Made by a program: the position numbers and the translations under genes. From Burkholderiaceae bacterium 26 (GTDB taxonomy: Bacteria; Pseudomonadota; Gammaproteobacteria; Burkholderiales; Burkholderiaceae): 64,000 nt of DNA. Below are positions 56,988-64,000 of this stretch, in pieces (positions within the stretch are counted from its first letter, which is position 1; each line of letters begins with the position of its first letter). The stretch spans positions 227,726 through 291,725 of the forward strand of contig JYOB01000009.1 in the NCBI GenBank assembly GCA_000955795.1, written 5' to 3'. Below the pieces are notes generated by a model, which worked only from the letters and a program-made list of their open reading frames with translations, was not told the DNA's origin and ran no database searches.

Positions 56988-57524
56988 TTACGACTCGCGC
57001 GAACCCGAACCGCCGCCCGGGCGATCTGAACCACTGGACGAACCGCCAGCGCCCGGCTTGTCCGAAGACGTCATGCGCGAGCGATCCTCGGCGCCGCTGC
57101 CCGCATGGGGGGCACCTTGCTGGCCCGCTTGGCTGTGCGAGGCTCCTGGGTGATAGGCGGACTGCGGATGGCGCTCCGGCCCACGATACTGCCCTGCCAG
57201 GCCATGTCCGCCGCCCGTGCCGCCCATCGAGCCATGCTCCGAACGCTCGTGGCCAGCTTCCGCTCCGCCGCCCGCTTGCGTTGGCTGAGTCGGATGATTG
57301 GCAATCACGCGCTCGATCTCGGCAACGGCTTCTCGCGGCGCCAGAACGACCTCCAGCCCCAGCGCGCCGGCCACGGCCATCAGCGTCGACAGGCGGGGAT
57401 CGGCACGACCGGATTCCGCGCGCAAATACGCTTCGCGAGAGATACCGGCCATCTTGGCGACATCTTCCTGTTTGAGCTTGCGCGACTTGCGCAGACTGTG
57501 TAACTGCTTGAAAGGCTGTTCCAT
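56988..57524 (-). CDS. XRE-family HTH regulator with long disordered tail
   Basis: A 178-residue protein. Residues 1-65 are an HTH_3/XRE domain (FKQLHSLRKSRKLKQEDVAKMAGISREAYLRAESGRADPRLSTLMAVAGALGLEVVLA). Residues from about 75 on are a disordered Gly/Ser/His/Pro-rich tail (GGGAEAGHERSEHGSMGGTGGGHGLAGQY...SGSRES), which is unusual for such regulators. ATG 57524 follows AGGAG. No adjacent toxin is seen, so an orphan antitoxin-like regulator is possible. Confidence 0.82.
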   Translation of the reverse strand: MEQPFKQLHSLRKSRKLKQEDVAKMAGISREAYLRAESGRADPRLSTLMAVAGALGLEVVLAPREAVAEIERVIANHPTQPTQAGGGAEAGHERSEHGSMGGTGGGHGLAGQYRGPERHPQSAYHPGASHSQAGQQGAPHAGSGAEDRSRMTSSDKPGAGGSSSGSDRPGGGSGSRES

Positions 57525-58051
57525 CTGTTCGCTCCTGCACCTGAGATGGGAAACACCGCCGGGTCTGGACCCGATCGATGGGCTGAAAATATGCGGGTCG
57601 GGTGGCTGCACCTTCGTCCGCGGTCATACACAGCAGCACGGCAACGGTGGCGGTGTCATCTATGCACGCCGTTGCACACGTTTTTGGGGGCGGCCTCCGT
57701 GATGTGTTTTCTACAGAGTAGACGTAATTTCGACTGCACCCAATATTGACGCGTGATGAAAGCGCATCTCATCAACCCTGCTTATGGTGACAAGGCGCCT
57801 TGAGGGTCAGTTCCCTTACAGATGCCGTTTTCTTCGCTTGCTGGGGGTTTTTGTGACGCCTCAAGCGCAAATCCTTGCATCCGCACTACGTTTCGTCGAT
57901 CCTCGCTTGCCCTATCCGCCAATTGGAGGGTGCACGGTGGAAGAGAACCGCCTGAGCCCTCTGCATCACGGTGAGGCGACTGCGCGTGCCTCTCGTCACG
58001 CAATTGCCGTGCCGAAGGTGACGCGGCGGTCAGTTGGCGGTCGGACAGGAA
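57525..58051. other. Intergenic region between XRE gene and dnaE2
   Basis: 527 bases with no gene that I can support. The XRE promoter must be at the left. The right end adjoins the dnaE2 stop, and I see no strong terminator there. Open frames here look like shadows. Confidence 0.4.
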
Positions 58052-61000
58052 TTAATGGAAGTCGCGACTGAAAGTGGCAAGGCGCCCCAGAAGTGGGGTC
58101 AAATCCACCAGATGCTGAGCGACAAGGTGTCGGGTCTCGCGCTCACATTGCCATTTGCCGTAAACGCCCAGCAACTGGGCGTTCAGCACTTCACGTCGCT
58201 GACGCTCGATCAAGTGCGGCCAGAGGATGACGTTGATGGCGCCCGTCTCGTCTTCAATGGAAACGAAAATGGTGCCGTTGGCCGTGCCCGGCCGCTGCCG
58301 AACCGTGACAATGCCGCAAGCGCGCGCCAGTTGCCCGTTGCGATAGCCGGCCAGCGTGACGGCGGTGGCAAAACGCATGCGTTCGAGCCGCCCGCGCAGC
58401 AACCCTACCGGATGGCTCTGCAACGACAACCCCAGGCTGCCGTAATCCGCCATCACCTCTTCACCAATGGGCGGCGCTGGCAGCTCGAGCGGCGCCTCCA
58501 CCGGCCGGGCCTGGCGCAGCAGCGCGTGATCCTGGCCAGGCTCCTGCAGTGCGAGCGTTTGCCATAGCGCCTGACGACGGTGGCCGGCCAGCGGCTTGAG
58601 CGCATTGGCAGCGGCCAGCACGTTCAGGTCGTGGCGGTCGAGCGCGGCGCGATGGGCCAGATCCTCCACGCTGGTAAATGGCGCCTGGGTGCGAGCCGCT
58701 TCGATGCGTTCGGCGGCCGGTTTGCGCATGCCCCGAATGCGATTCAACCCGAGGCGGATGTCGGGCTGCACAATGCCGCCGTCACCGGCCTCGCCGTCGG
58801 TGCGGGGATGAAGCGTGCTGTCCCATACGCTGGTCGTTACGTCCGCTGGCAGCACGCGCACGTGGCTGCGCCGCGCCTCCTGCACCAGTTGCGACGGTGA
58901 ATAGAACCCCATGGGCTGACTGTTGAGCAACGCCGCAAAGAACGCAGCCGGTTCGTGGCACTTCAGGAAGCTGCTGACGTAGGCCAGCTTCGCAAAACCT
59001 GCCGCGTGGCTTTCGGGGAAGCCGTATTCGGCAAAACCTTCCATCTGCTTGCACAGCGCTTCAACAAAAGCGGGCTCGTAGCGCCTCTTGACGACCATCG
59101 CATGCACCAGGCGCTCCTGATGCTGTGTGAGATTGCCCTTGCGCTTCCAGGCAGCCATGTCGCGGCGCAAGCGGTCAGCATCGTCCGGAGTGAAATCGCC
59201 GGCCTTCATGGCGATCTCCATCACCTGCTCCTGGAAGATCGGCACACCCAGCGTGCGTTCAAGCACGGCTTTCACCTCGGGCCCTGGGTAGGTCACGCAA
59301 TCGGTGTTGCCATTGCGCTTCGCCTCGCGCCGCTGCAGATACGGGTGCACCATGCCGCCCTGGATCGGCCCGGGCCGTACGATGGCCACCTGGATCACCA
59401 AGTCGTAATACTCGCGTGGACGCAGACGTGGCAGCATCGATTGCTGCGCGCGCGATTCGATCTGGAACACGCCGATGGTTTCGGCGCGGCAGATCATGTC
59501 GTAGGTTTTCTCGTCGTCATCGCGCAGGTGCTGCATGGCGAGCTTGCCGGTTGCACCATAGTGCTCGCGCCTTCCGGGTAACGCGTCAAGCATGTCCAGC
59601 GTGCGGCGAATGGCCGTCAGCATGCCCAACGCCAGCACGTCAACCTTTAGCAGGCGCAGCGATTCAAGATCGTCTTTATCCCACTGGATGACGCGACGGT
59701 TTTCCATCGCCGCATTCTCGATTGGCACCAGGCGTGAAAGCTTGCCCTGCGCAATCACGAACCCGCCCACGTGTTGCGACAGATGGCGCGGAAAACCACG
59801 CAACTGGTCCACCAGTTGCGCCCAGCGCAGCACCAACGGCGATTCCGGATCCAGACCCTGCTGGCCTGCCCGCTGCGCAAATTCCTTGCGGCTATCCCAC
59901 CACGCCTGCCCCTTGGCCACCTGCTCGATGATCCCAAGATCAATGCCCAACGCGCGGCCTACGTCACGCAGTGCGCTACGCGTACGATACGTGATGAGCG
60001 CGGCCGCCAGCGCGGTACGTGTCACGCCATACTTGTTGTAGATGTACTGGATGACCTCTTCGCGGCGCTGATGCTCGAAATCGACATCGATGTCGGGCGG
60101 CTCATTGCGTGCACGCGAAAGAAAGCGCGCGAACAGCGTGTTGCCGCTGTCCGGGTTCACCTCGGTAATCCACAGGCAATAGCACACCGCCGAGTTGGCC
60201 GCCGAGCCACGTCCCTGGCAGAGAATCCCCTGGCTGCGCGCAAACTTCACCACGTCATAGACGGTCAGGAAGAACGGCTCGTAACCCAGTTCGGCAATCA
60301 GTCCGAGTTCCTCCTGAATTTGCTCACGCACTTTCCCAGGTACCCCGTTTGGATAACGCTTTGCGGCGCCGGCGAACGTTTCAGCCTGCAGGTATTCAGC
60401 CGGCGTCATGCCTGCAGGCACGACTTCGCTCGGATATTCGTACTCGATCTCGTCAAGGGAAAAATTGCACAACGCCGCCAACTCCACCGTCCGGCGCAGG
60501 ATCTTGGCACCGCGCTTACCTGGATAGAGAAACGCGAGCTGCATGCGCGTGCGCATCGCCTGTTCAGCGCTGGGCGCAAGTTCCAAGCCGCATTCAGAAA
60601 GCGGCTTGGACAGGCGGATAGCGGTCAGCACGTCGTGCAGCGGCTTGCGTTGACGCGTGTGCATCTGCACGCCGCCGGTCGCGACCATGGGCACATCGAT
60701 CTGCTCCGACACCGCCGCGACCGTTCCGCGATGGCGGTCATCCGCGTGCCGTAGCGGCAACTCCAGCGCAATCGATAGCCGATCACCGAACACGCGCTGA
60801 CACCACCATGCCTGAGCCAGCAGTTGCTGCGGGTCGGGATCGTAGTCCGGCAGCAGAATCGCCAGACAATCGGGCACGCCGCGCAGGTGAGCGAGTTCAC
60901 CTTGGGGCGCGGCCAAATCGTCTGCCAGCAAGCGGTACTCGCCCTTCGGTGCCGCCAGCCGCGCGTGCGTGATGATCTCGCTCAGGTTGCCGTAACCCTC

Positions 61001-61291
61001 GATGTTCTGCGCCAGCAGCACCAGCCGCAGCCAGGGTTCGCCATCGGCATTGCGCACCGTAAAGCAGCTGCCGATGATGAGCTTCAGTTCGTGTTCCTTG
61101 GAAGCCACAAGCGCTCGCGCGGTGCCTGCCACAGAACATTCGTCGGTCAGCGCCAGCGCTTGATAACCATACAGCTTGGCGCGCTCCACCAGTTCGTGCG
61201 GATGCGACGCGCCGGTCAGGAACGTGAAGTTGCTGATGCAATGCAGCTCGGCATAGTCGGGCAGAACGGGGAGTGGCGTGGGCGAAGTCAT
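58052..61291 (-). CDS. dnaE2: Error-prone DNA polymerase III alpha subunit DnaE2
   Basis: A 1079-residue C-family polymerase. The N-terminal PHP domain begins YAELHCISNFTFLTGASHPHELVERAKLYGYQALALTDE. Palm catalytic aspartates lie in ARNEPPDIDVDFEHQRREEVIQYIY, the fingers and HhH regions follow, and the C-terminal OB domain contains VRQRPGTANGTIFVSIEDETGAINVILWP. It does lesion bypass with ImuA and ImuB. ATG 61291 lies 8 bases after the ImuB stop. It ends the SOS cassette. Shorter than replicative DnaE (about 1160), as expected for DnaE2. Confidence 0.95.
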   Translation of the reverse strand: MTSPTPLPVLPDYAELHCISNFTFLTGASHPHELVERAKLYGYQALALTDECSVAGTARALVASKEHELKLIIGSCFTVRNADGEPWLRLVLLAQNIEGYGNLSEIITHARLAAPKGEYRLLADDLAAPQGELAHLRGVPDCLAILLPDYDPDPQQLLAQAWWCQRVFGDRLSIALELPLRHADDRHRGTVAAVSEQIDVPMVATGGVQMHTRQRKPLHDVLTAIRLSKPLSECGLELAPSAEQAMRTRMQLAFLYPGKRGAKILRRTVELAALCNFSLDEIEYEYPSEVVPAGMTPAEYLQAETFAGAAKRYPNGVPGKVREQIQEELGLIAELGYEPFFLTVYDVVKFARSQGILCQGRGSAANSAVCYCLWITEVNPDSGNTLFARFLSRARNEPPDIDVDFEHQRREEVIQYIYNKYGVTRTALAAALITYRTRSALRDVGRALGIDLGIIEQVAKGQAWWDSRKEFAQRAGQQGLDPESPLVLRWAQLVDQLRGFPRHLSQHVGGFVIAQGKLSRLVPIENAAMENRRVIQWDKDDLESLRLLKVDVLALGMLTAIRRTLDMLDALPGRREHYGATGKLAMQHLRDDDEKTYDMICRAETIGVFQIESRAQQSMLPRLRPREYYDLVIQVAIVRPGPIQGGMVHPYLQRREAKRNGNTDCVTYPGPEVKAVLERTLGVPIFQEQVMEIAMKAGDFTPDDADRLRRDMAAWKRKGNLTQHQERLVHAMVVKRRYEPAFVEALCKQMEGFAEYGFPESHAAGFAKLAYVSSFLKCHEPAAFFAALLNSQPMGFYSPSQLVQEARRSHVRVLPADVTTSVWDSTLHPRTDGEAGDGGIVQPDIRLGLNRIRGMRKPAAERIEAARTQAPFTSVEDLAHRAALDRHDLNVLAAANALKPLAGHRRQALWQTLALQEPGQDHALLRQARPVEAPLELPAPPIGEEVMADYGSLGLSLQSHPVGLLRGRLERMRFATAVTLAGYRNGQLARACGIVTVRQRPGTANGTIFVSIEDETGAINVILWPHLIERQRREVLNAQLLGVYGKWQCERETRHLVAQHLVDLTPLLGRLATFSRDFH

Positions 61292-61298
61292 GACGTGC

Positions 61299-62882
61299 TT
61301 AGCCAAACAAGCCGTGCAGATACCAGCGGGCGTCCTCGTCTGCCGCATTGGCTTTGCCAGCGGAAATGCGCTCGCGATACACCCAGTAACGCTCGCCTTT
61401 TTCTCCGGCGGCGATGAAGTAATCGCGCTTGATGAGGTCGTCGTCCCACCAGCCGGATTCAATGCGCTCGGGCATCGACACCAGCCGCAACAGCCCGCGG
61501 TAATACGGATAATTCTGACGTGTCAGCAGCGGGATGGGCTTCTCCAGCAACCACAGCGGGCGCTCCGGCTGCTGCGCATGCCACTGCGCCAATGCTTGAC
61601 GCGCGCCCGCACGGCTCTGCGCGGTGGTTGCGGCATTTACCTCGACCCAGTGGTTGGCGCGCTCAGGGCGATGGTCGGCACACGGCTGCGGATGACGCAC
61701 GTTCTCAGCACCCAGACGGGCGATCAGCGTGTCGATCAGGCGTGCTGCATCTTCAGCGCGACCACCGGGCTCGGGAAACAGCGATTCCGTAGGCGGCGCG
61801 AGCGGCGTAGCGTCGGTCACCGTCAGGCGCAGTTCAACCACCGGGGCGATCAGCGTGAGCCGATGCACGCGCTCATGCAGCACCCGCGACAAGTGCGCCA
61901 GCGTGCGAACCGGCTGTGCCAGCGCGATCTCCACCGGCGTAGACGAAGCGGCATCTTCACTGCTCCGGCCGCGCCGGCGTTCGTGCTCCAGCGTGAGCCG
62001 ATACGTCTTGGCACCCAACTGAAGTGCCGACAGCCAGCCGACCAGCTGCAACAACAATTGCTCCGAGGCTGCCAGCACGCCCTCTGCGTTATCGATGCGG
62101 CCTGGCAATTCCAGCTGCACATCGAAGCGCAACGGGGCGGTAAACCACGCGAAGCTCTCGTGCCCGTTGCCATAAGCGGCGTCGAGCGTATCCACCAGCA
62201 ACGGCCCGCAGCGCCGCCGCAGGCCGCTACGCGGCAACTCGCGCAAATCAGCTAGCGTGCGACAGCCGAGCCCTTCAAGCCAATCGGGCCGCGTGAGCCG
62301 GGCTACCACGTCGACGGGCAATTGATCAAGCAACGCCGACAACCGCTCCTGCCGCACCGCCCTTCGTGCACACCTTTGACGTGCTGTCGTGCGACGACGC
62401 CCACGTATCGGCGCCGGCTGTGCGCTGGCAAGCCATGCCGCACCGCGTGCCGTCGGTCCGGTGCCAAGCTGCGGCATAGCGCCCAACCGAACCGCGCAAT
62501 ACTTCACTGCCCGACACAGCGCGCGATGTCCGCCGAACAGGCGCAAGCTGGCCTCGACCTCCAACAAAACCGTCGTTTCTTCCACCATGTCCAACGTGAC
62601 ATGCGGCGTGAATGCCAACAGCGCCAGCGCCAGCGATTGCAGCAACCGTGCCTCGGCCGCCAGATCGCGATCAAGCTGTATGGCGTGCGGCACCAACGCC
62701 TGCGCACCTGCCCGGCGCAGGCCTGCGTGTACGCCTTCGCGCATCGCTAAGCGATTGGCCGACACCACGCGCTCCTGCTCCAGCACCACGACCGGCAAAG
62801 GCAGCGCGGCAGGGTCAGACCATCGGGGTCGAAGCGCGTCGAGTGGGAGACGGGGCAGATGCACCGCGATCCAGAACGGCAT
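61299..62882 (-). CDS. imuB: ImuB, Y-family-like mutagenesis scaffold
   Basis: A 527-residue Y-family-related protein without polymerase catalytic residues. The opening MPFWIAVHLPRLPLDALRPRW and ERVVSANRLAMREGVHAGLRRAGAQAL match ImuB, and it ends WYLHGLFG. ImuB links ImuA and DnaE2 to the beta clamp. ATG 62882 lies inside imuA, overlapping it by 68 bases, an unusually long translational overlap. A stretch around residues 150-185 is Arg-rich and looks more variable than the rest. Confidence 0.9.
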   Translation of the reverse strand: MPFWIAVHLPRLPLDALRPRWSDPAALPLPVVVLEQERVVSANRLAMREGVHAGLRRAGAQALVPHAIQLDRDLAAEARLLQSLALALLAFTPHVTLDMVEETTVLLEVEASLRLFGGHRALCRAVKYCAVRLGAMPQLGTGPTARGAAWLASAQPAPIRGRRRTTARQRCARRAVRQERLSALLDQLPVDVVARLTRPDWLEGLGCRTLADLRELPRSGLRRRCGPLLVDTLDAAYGNGHESFAWFTAPLRFDVQLELPGRIDNAEGVLAASEQLLLQLVGWLSALQLGAKTYRLTLEHERRRGRSSEDAASSTPVEIALAQPVRTLAHLSRVLHERVHRLTLIAPVVELRLTVTDATPLAPPTESLFPEPGGRAEDAARLIDTLIARLGAENVRHPQPCADHRPERANHWVEVNAATTAQSRAGARQALAQWHAQQPERPLWLLEKPIPLLTRQNYPYYRGLLRLVSMPERIESGWWDDDLIKRDYFIAAGEKGERYWVYRERISAGKANAADEDARWYLHGLFG

Positions 62883-63771
62883 GATCGGGAGTGTTTTGAT
62901 CGGAAACGTCCGACAAAGCGTTGAACGCAACAGAAGACGAAGGAGACGAAAGCGCGGCCAGCAATTTCGCCGTGGCCGGATCCATGATGAACGGCTCGAC
63001 AGACGGCACAGGCAACGGACGCACGGAAGCGCGACCGGCCCGAAGCGGATCCGCCAACGGCAGCAGCAACGGAGATTCACGCAACGGCCCACGCCGCTTG
63101 TGGAAAAGGATGGACAGCGCATCGGCGCCAGCCGGCGCCAGCCCCAGCCTCAGCACCGCTGGCGACGACTCACGCTGCGCCTGAGCTGGCCGGAACACCC
63201 AGATGGCGCTCTCTCCCGCCTGGGCCAACACTTGCAGCCTGCGCAACTCTCCTGGGCGCGCCCGGTTCAGCCAGATCAGCACACCATCGAAAGCCTTGCA
63301 GCGTAGAACCTGCTCGGCTGCCCACAGAAGATCAGCTGGCTTGTCAGCGCGCACCCAGACGATTTGTTCAGGAGAGAAATCCCAGCCCACCAGTCTCACT
63401 GCATTCGGCAGATGCGGCGGAGCAATCAGCGCAATGCGCCCTGCACCCGCGCACAGCGTAGACAACGCCGGGCGCAGCAACCTGCATTCACCAATACCGG
63501 ATTGGGGGCACAGCAGTTCGGTCAATCCGCCGAGGGGCCAGCCACCACCGGGCAGCTCGACATTCAGCGAGTCATACCCCGTGGCCAGAACGCGCCCGTC
63601 GCCTCGCGCCAGACGGCCTGCACTCCATAATGCCGGATGCAGCGTTTCAGGTGATGGCACCGTCGAGGCTTTCGGCACAGGCGAACGCAACCCTGACACC
63701 GCGCGTCCAGCGAGGACGGGGCATTCCGCCACATCTTCGGCGATGATAAGAGACGGGGACAACGCAAACAT
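62815..63771 (-). CDS. imuA: ImuA, RecA-like SOS mutagenesis protein
   Basis: A 318-residue SulA/RecA-like protein: ALWSAGRLARGDGRVLATGYDSLNVELPGGGWPLGGLTELLCPQSGIGECRLLRPALS, then GWDFSPEQIVWVRADKPADLLWAAEQVLRCKAFDGVLIWL. It is the first gene of the imuA-imuB-dnaE2 operon. A LexA box sits 28 bases upstream of ATG 63771. ImuA works with ImuB and DnaE2 in induced mutagenesis. The last 60 residues are Ser/Pro/Arg-rich and less conserved. Confidence 0.9.
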   Translation of the reverse strand: MFALSPSLIIAEDVAECPVLAGRAVSGLRSPVPKASTVPSPETLHPALWSAGRLARGDGRVLATGYDSLNVELPGGGWPLGGLTELLCPQSGIGECRLLRPALSTLCAGAGRIALIAPPHLPNAVRLVGWDFSPEQIVWVRADKPADLLWAAEQVLRCKAFDGVLIWLNRARPGELRRLQVLAQAGESAIWVFRPAQAQRESSPAVLRLGLAPAGADALSILFHKRRGPLRESPLLLPLADPLRAGRASVRPLPVPSVEPFIMDPATAKLLAALSSPSSSVAFNALSDVSDQNTPDHAVLDRGASAPSPTRRASTPMV

Positions 63772-63798
63772 GGAAACGCCAAAGCAAGCCGGTGGATA

Positions 63799-63814
63799 CT
63801 GTATAAATATACAG
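63799..63814. promoter_or_regulatory. LexA box before imuA
   Basis: CTGTATAAATATACAG is an exact CTGT-N8-ACAG site, 28 bases before imuA. It differs from the box at 34790-34805 at 2 positions. It places the mutagenesis cassette under LexA. Confidence 0.93.
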
Positions 63815-63958
63815 CATCACAACTTTCCTTCAACTCGATCTAGTTTTGCTTGTGCGTTGCAAGGCGGCGATAGCAACCTCAAACACTCGCTTGAAGAGAC
63901 TGTGAAGTAGGCTTCGTCCAAATATTGATAGGGGGACGCGATCAAAAAGCGATCTATA

Positions 63959-63988
63959 AACCTCTTATTCGAGGCCTTTTGTTTTTGT
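63959..63988 (+). terminator. Terminator-like element near the right edge
   Basis: AACCTCTTATTCGAGG with a CCTTTTGTTTTT tail forms a short stem (CCTC/GAGG) and a T run. Any gene it would serve is not visible in the 63815-63958 stretch, which shows no supported ORF. It may only look like a terminator. Confidence 0.35.
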
Positions 63989-64000
63989 GCGAGGGAGGTG

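Noticed and set aside
57784..58071. 95-residue plus-strand ORF between the XRE gene and dnaE2
   Set aside because: No ribosome site, no domain and antisense to the dnaE2 end.

Overview
The window looks like a chromosome-sized or megaplasmid replicon of a GC-rich betaproteobacterium, most likely Ralstonia or a close Burkholderiales relative. The evidence is uniformly high-GC coding DNA, the protein families (galactarate/glucarate operon, 2-aminoethylphosphonate locus, imuA-imuB-dnaE2 cassette, AcnB), LexA boxes of the CTGT-N8-ACAG type and many divergent LysR pairs. I see no rRNA, convincing tRNA, CRISPR array, insertion sequence or replication origin. The genus assignment is inference from protein recognition, not a database result.

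Layout. 1-9.4 kb: a minus-strand operon for oxidative degradation of hexuronates and aldarates (lactonases, udh, garD, gudD, permease, semialdehyde dehydrogenase, kdgD), with a divergent LysR gene and two related LysR-type operators. 10.4-14.6 kb: a small exported protein, a cysteine-dioxygenase-like protein translationally coupled to a four-domain rhodanese, a helically phased 21-bp repeat array, and an EamA exporter. 14.7-15.4 kb: an MqsR/MqsA toxin-antitoxin pair with its operators. 15.5-20.1 kb: a three-gene overlapping operon of TonB receptor, YfiR-like and GGDEF-EAL proteins. 20.3-20.7 kb: an orphan ATP synthase epsilon subunit. 20.9-29.7 kb: a 2-aminoethylphosphonate uptake and degradation locus bracketed by two paralogous LysR regulators. 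30-34.5 kb: an M30-type lipoprotein metallopeptidase and aconitase B.

34.8-42.6 kb: two LexA-controlled tandem paralogues of unknown function, several regulator/target pairs (LysR with an SDR, SoxR with a monooxygenase under a SoxR-box promoter with a 19-bp spacer), a decayed chemoreceptor and an acyltransferase. 42.6-46.1 kb: an accessory block of small unknown genes, some mutually paralogous, around a cold-shock gene. 46.5-50.2 kb: a 1220-residue CheB-CheR-PAS-histidine-kinase-receiver hybrid. 50.6-57.5 kb: ferredoxin, crotonase, Mpo1-like membrane protein, Crp/Fnr regulator, a stand-alone EF-G, an SLC13/ArsB-type transporter and an XRE regulator. 58-63.8 kb: the SOS mutagenesis cassette imuA-imuB-dnaE2 behind a LexA box.

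How the parts connect: the uronate operon feeds 2-oxoglutarate to the TCA cycle, where AcnB also acts. The phosphonate locus supplies phosphorus and carbon. Two separate LexA boxes link the 34.8-35.5 kb pair to the same SOS regulon as the mutagenesis cassette. The least explained elements are the phased repeat array at 13.37-13.61 kb, the SOS-linked paralogue pair and the small-gene block around the cold-shock gene.
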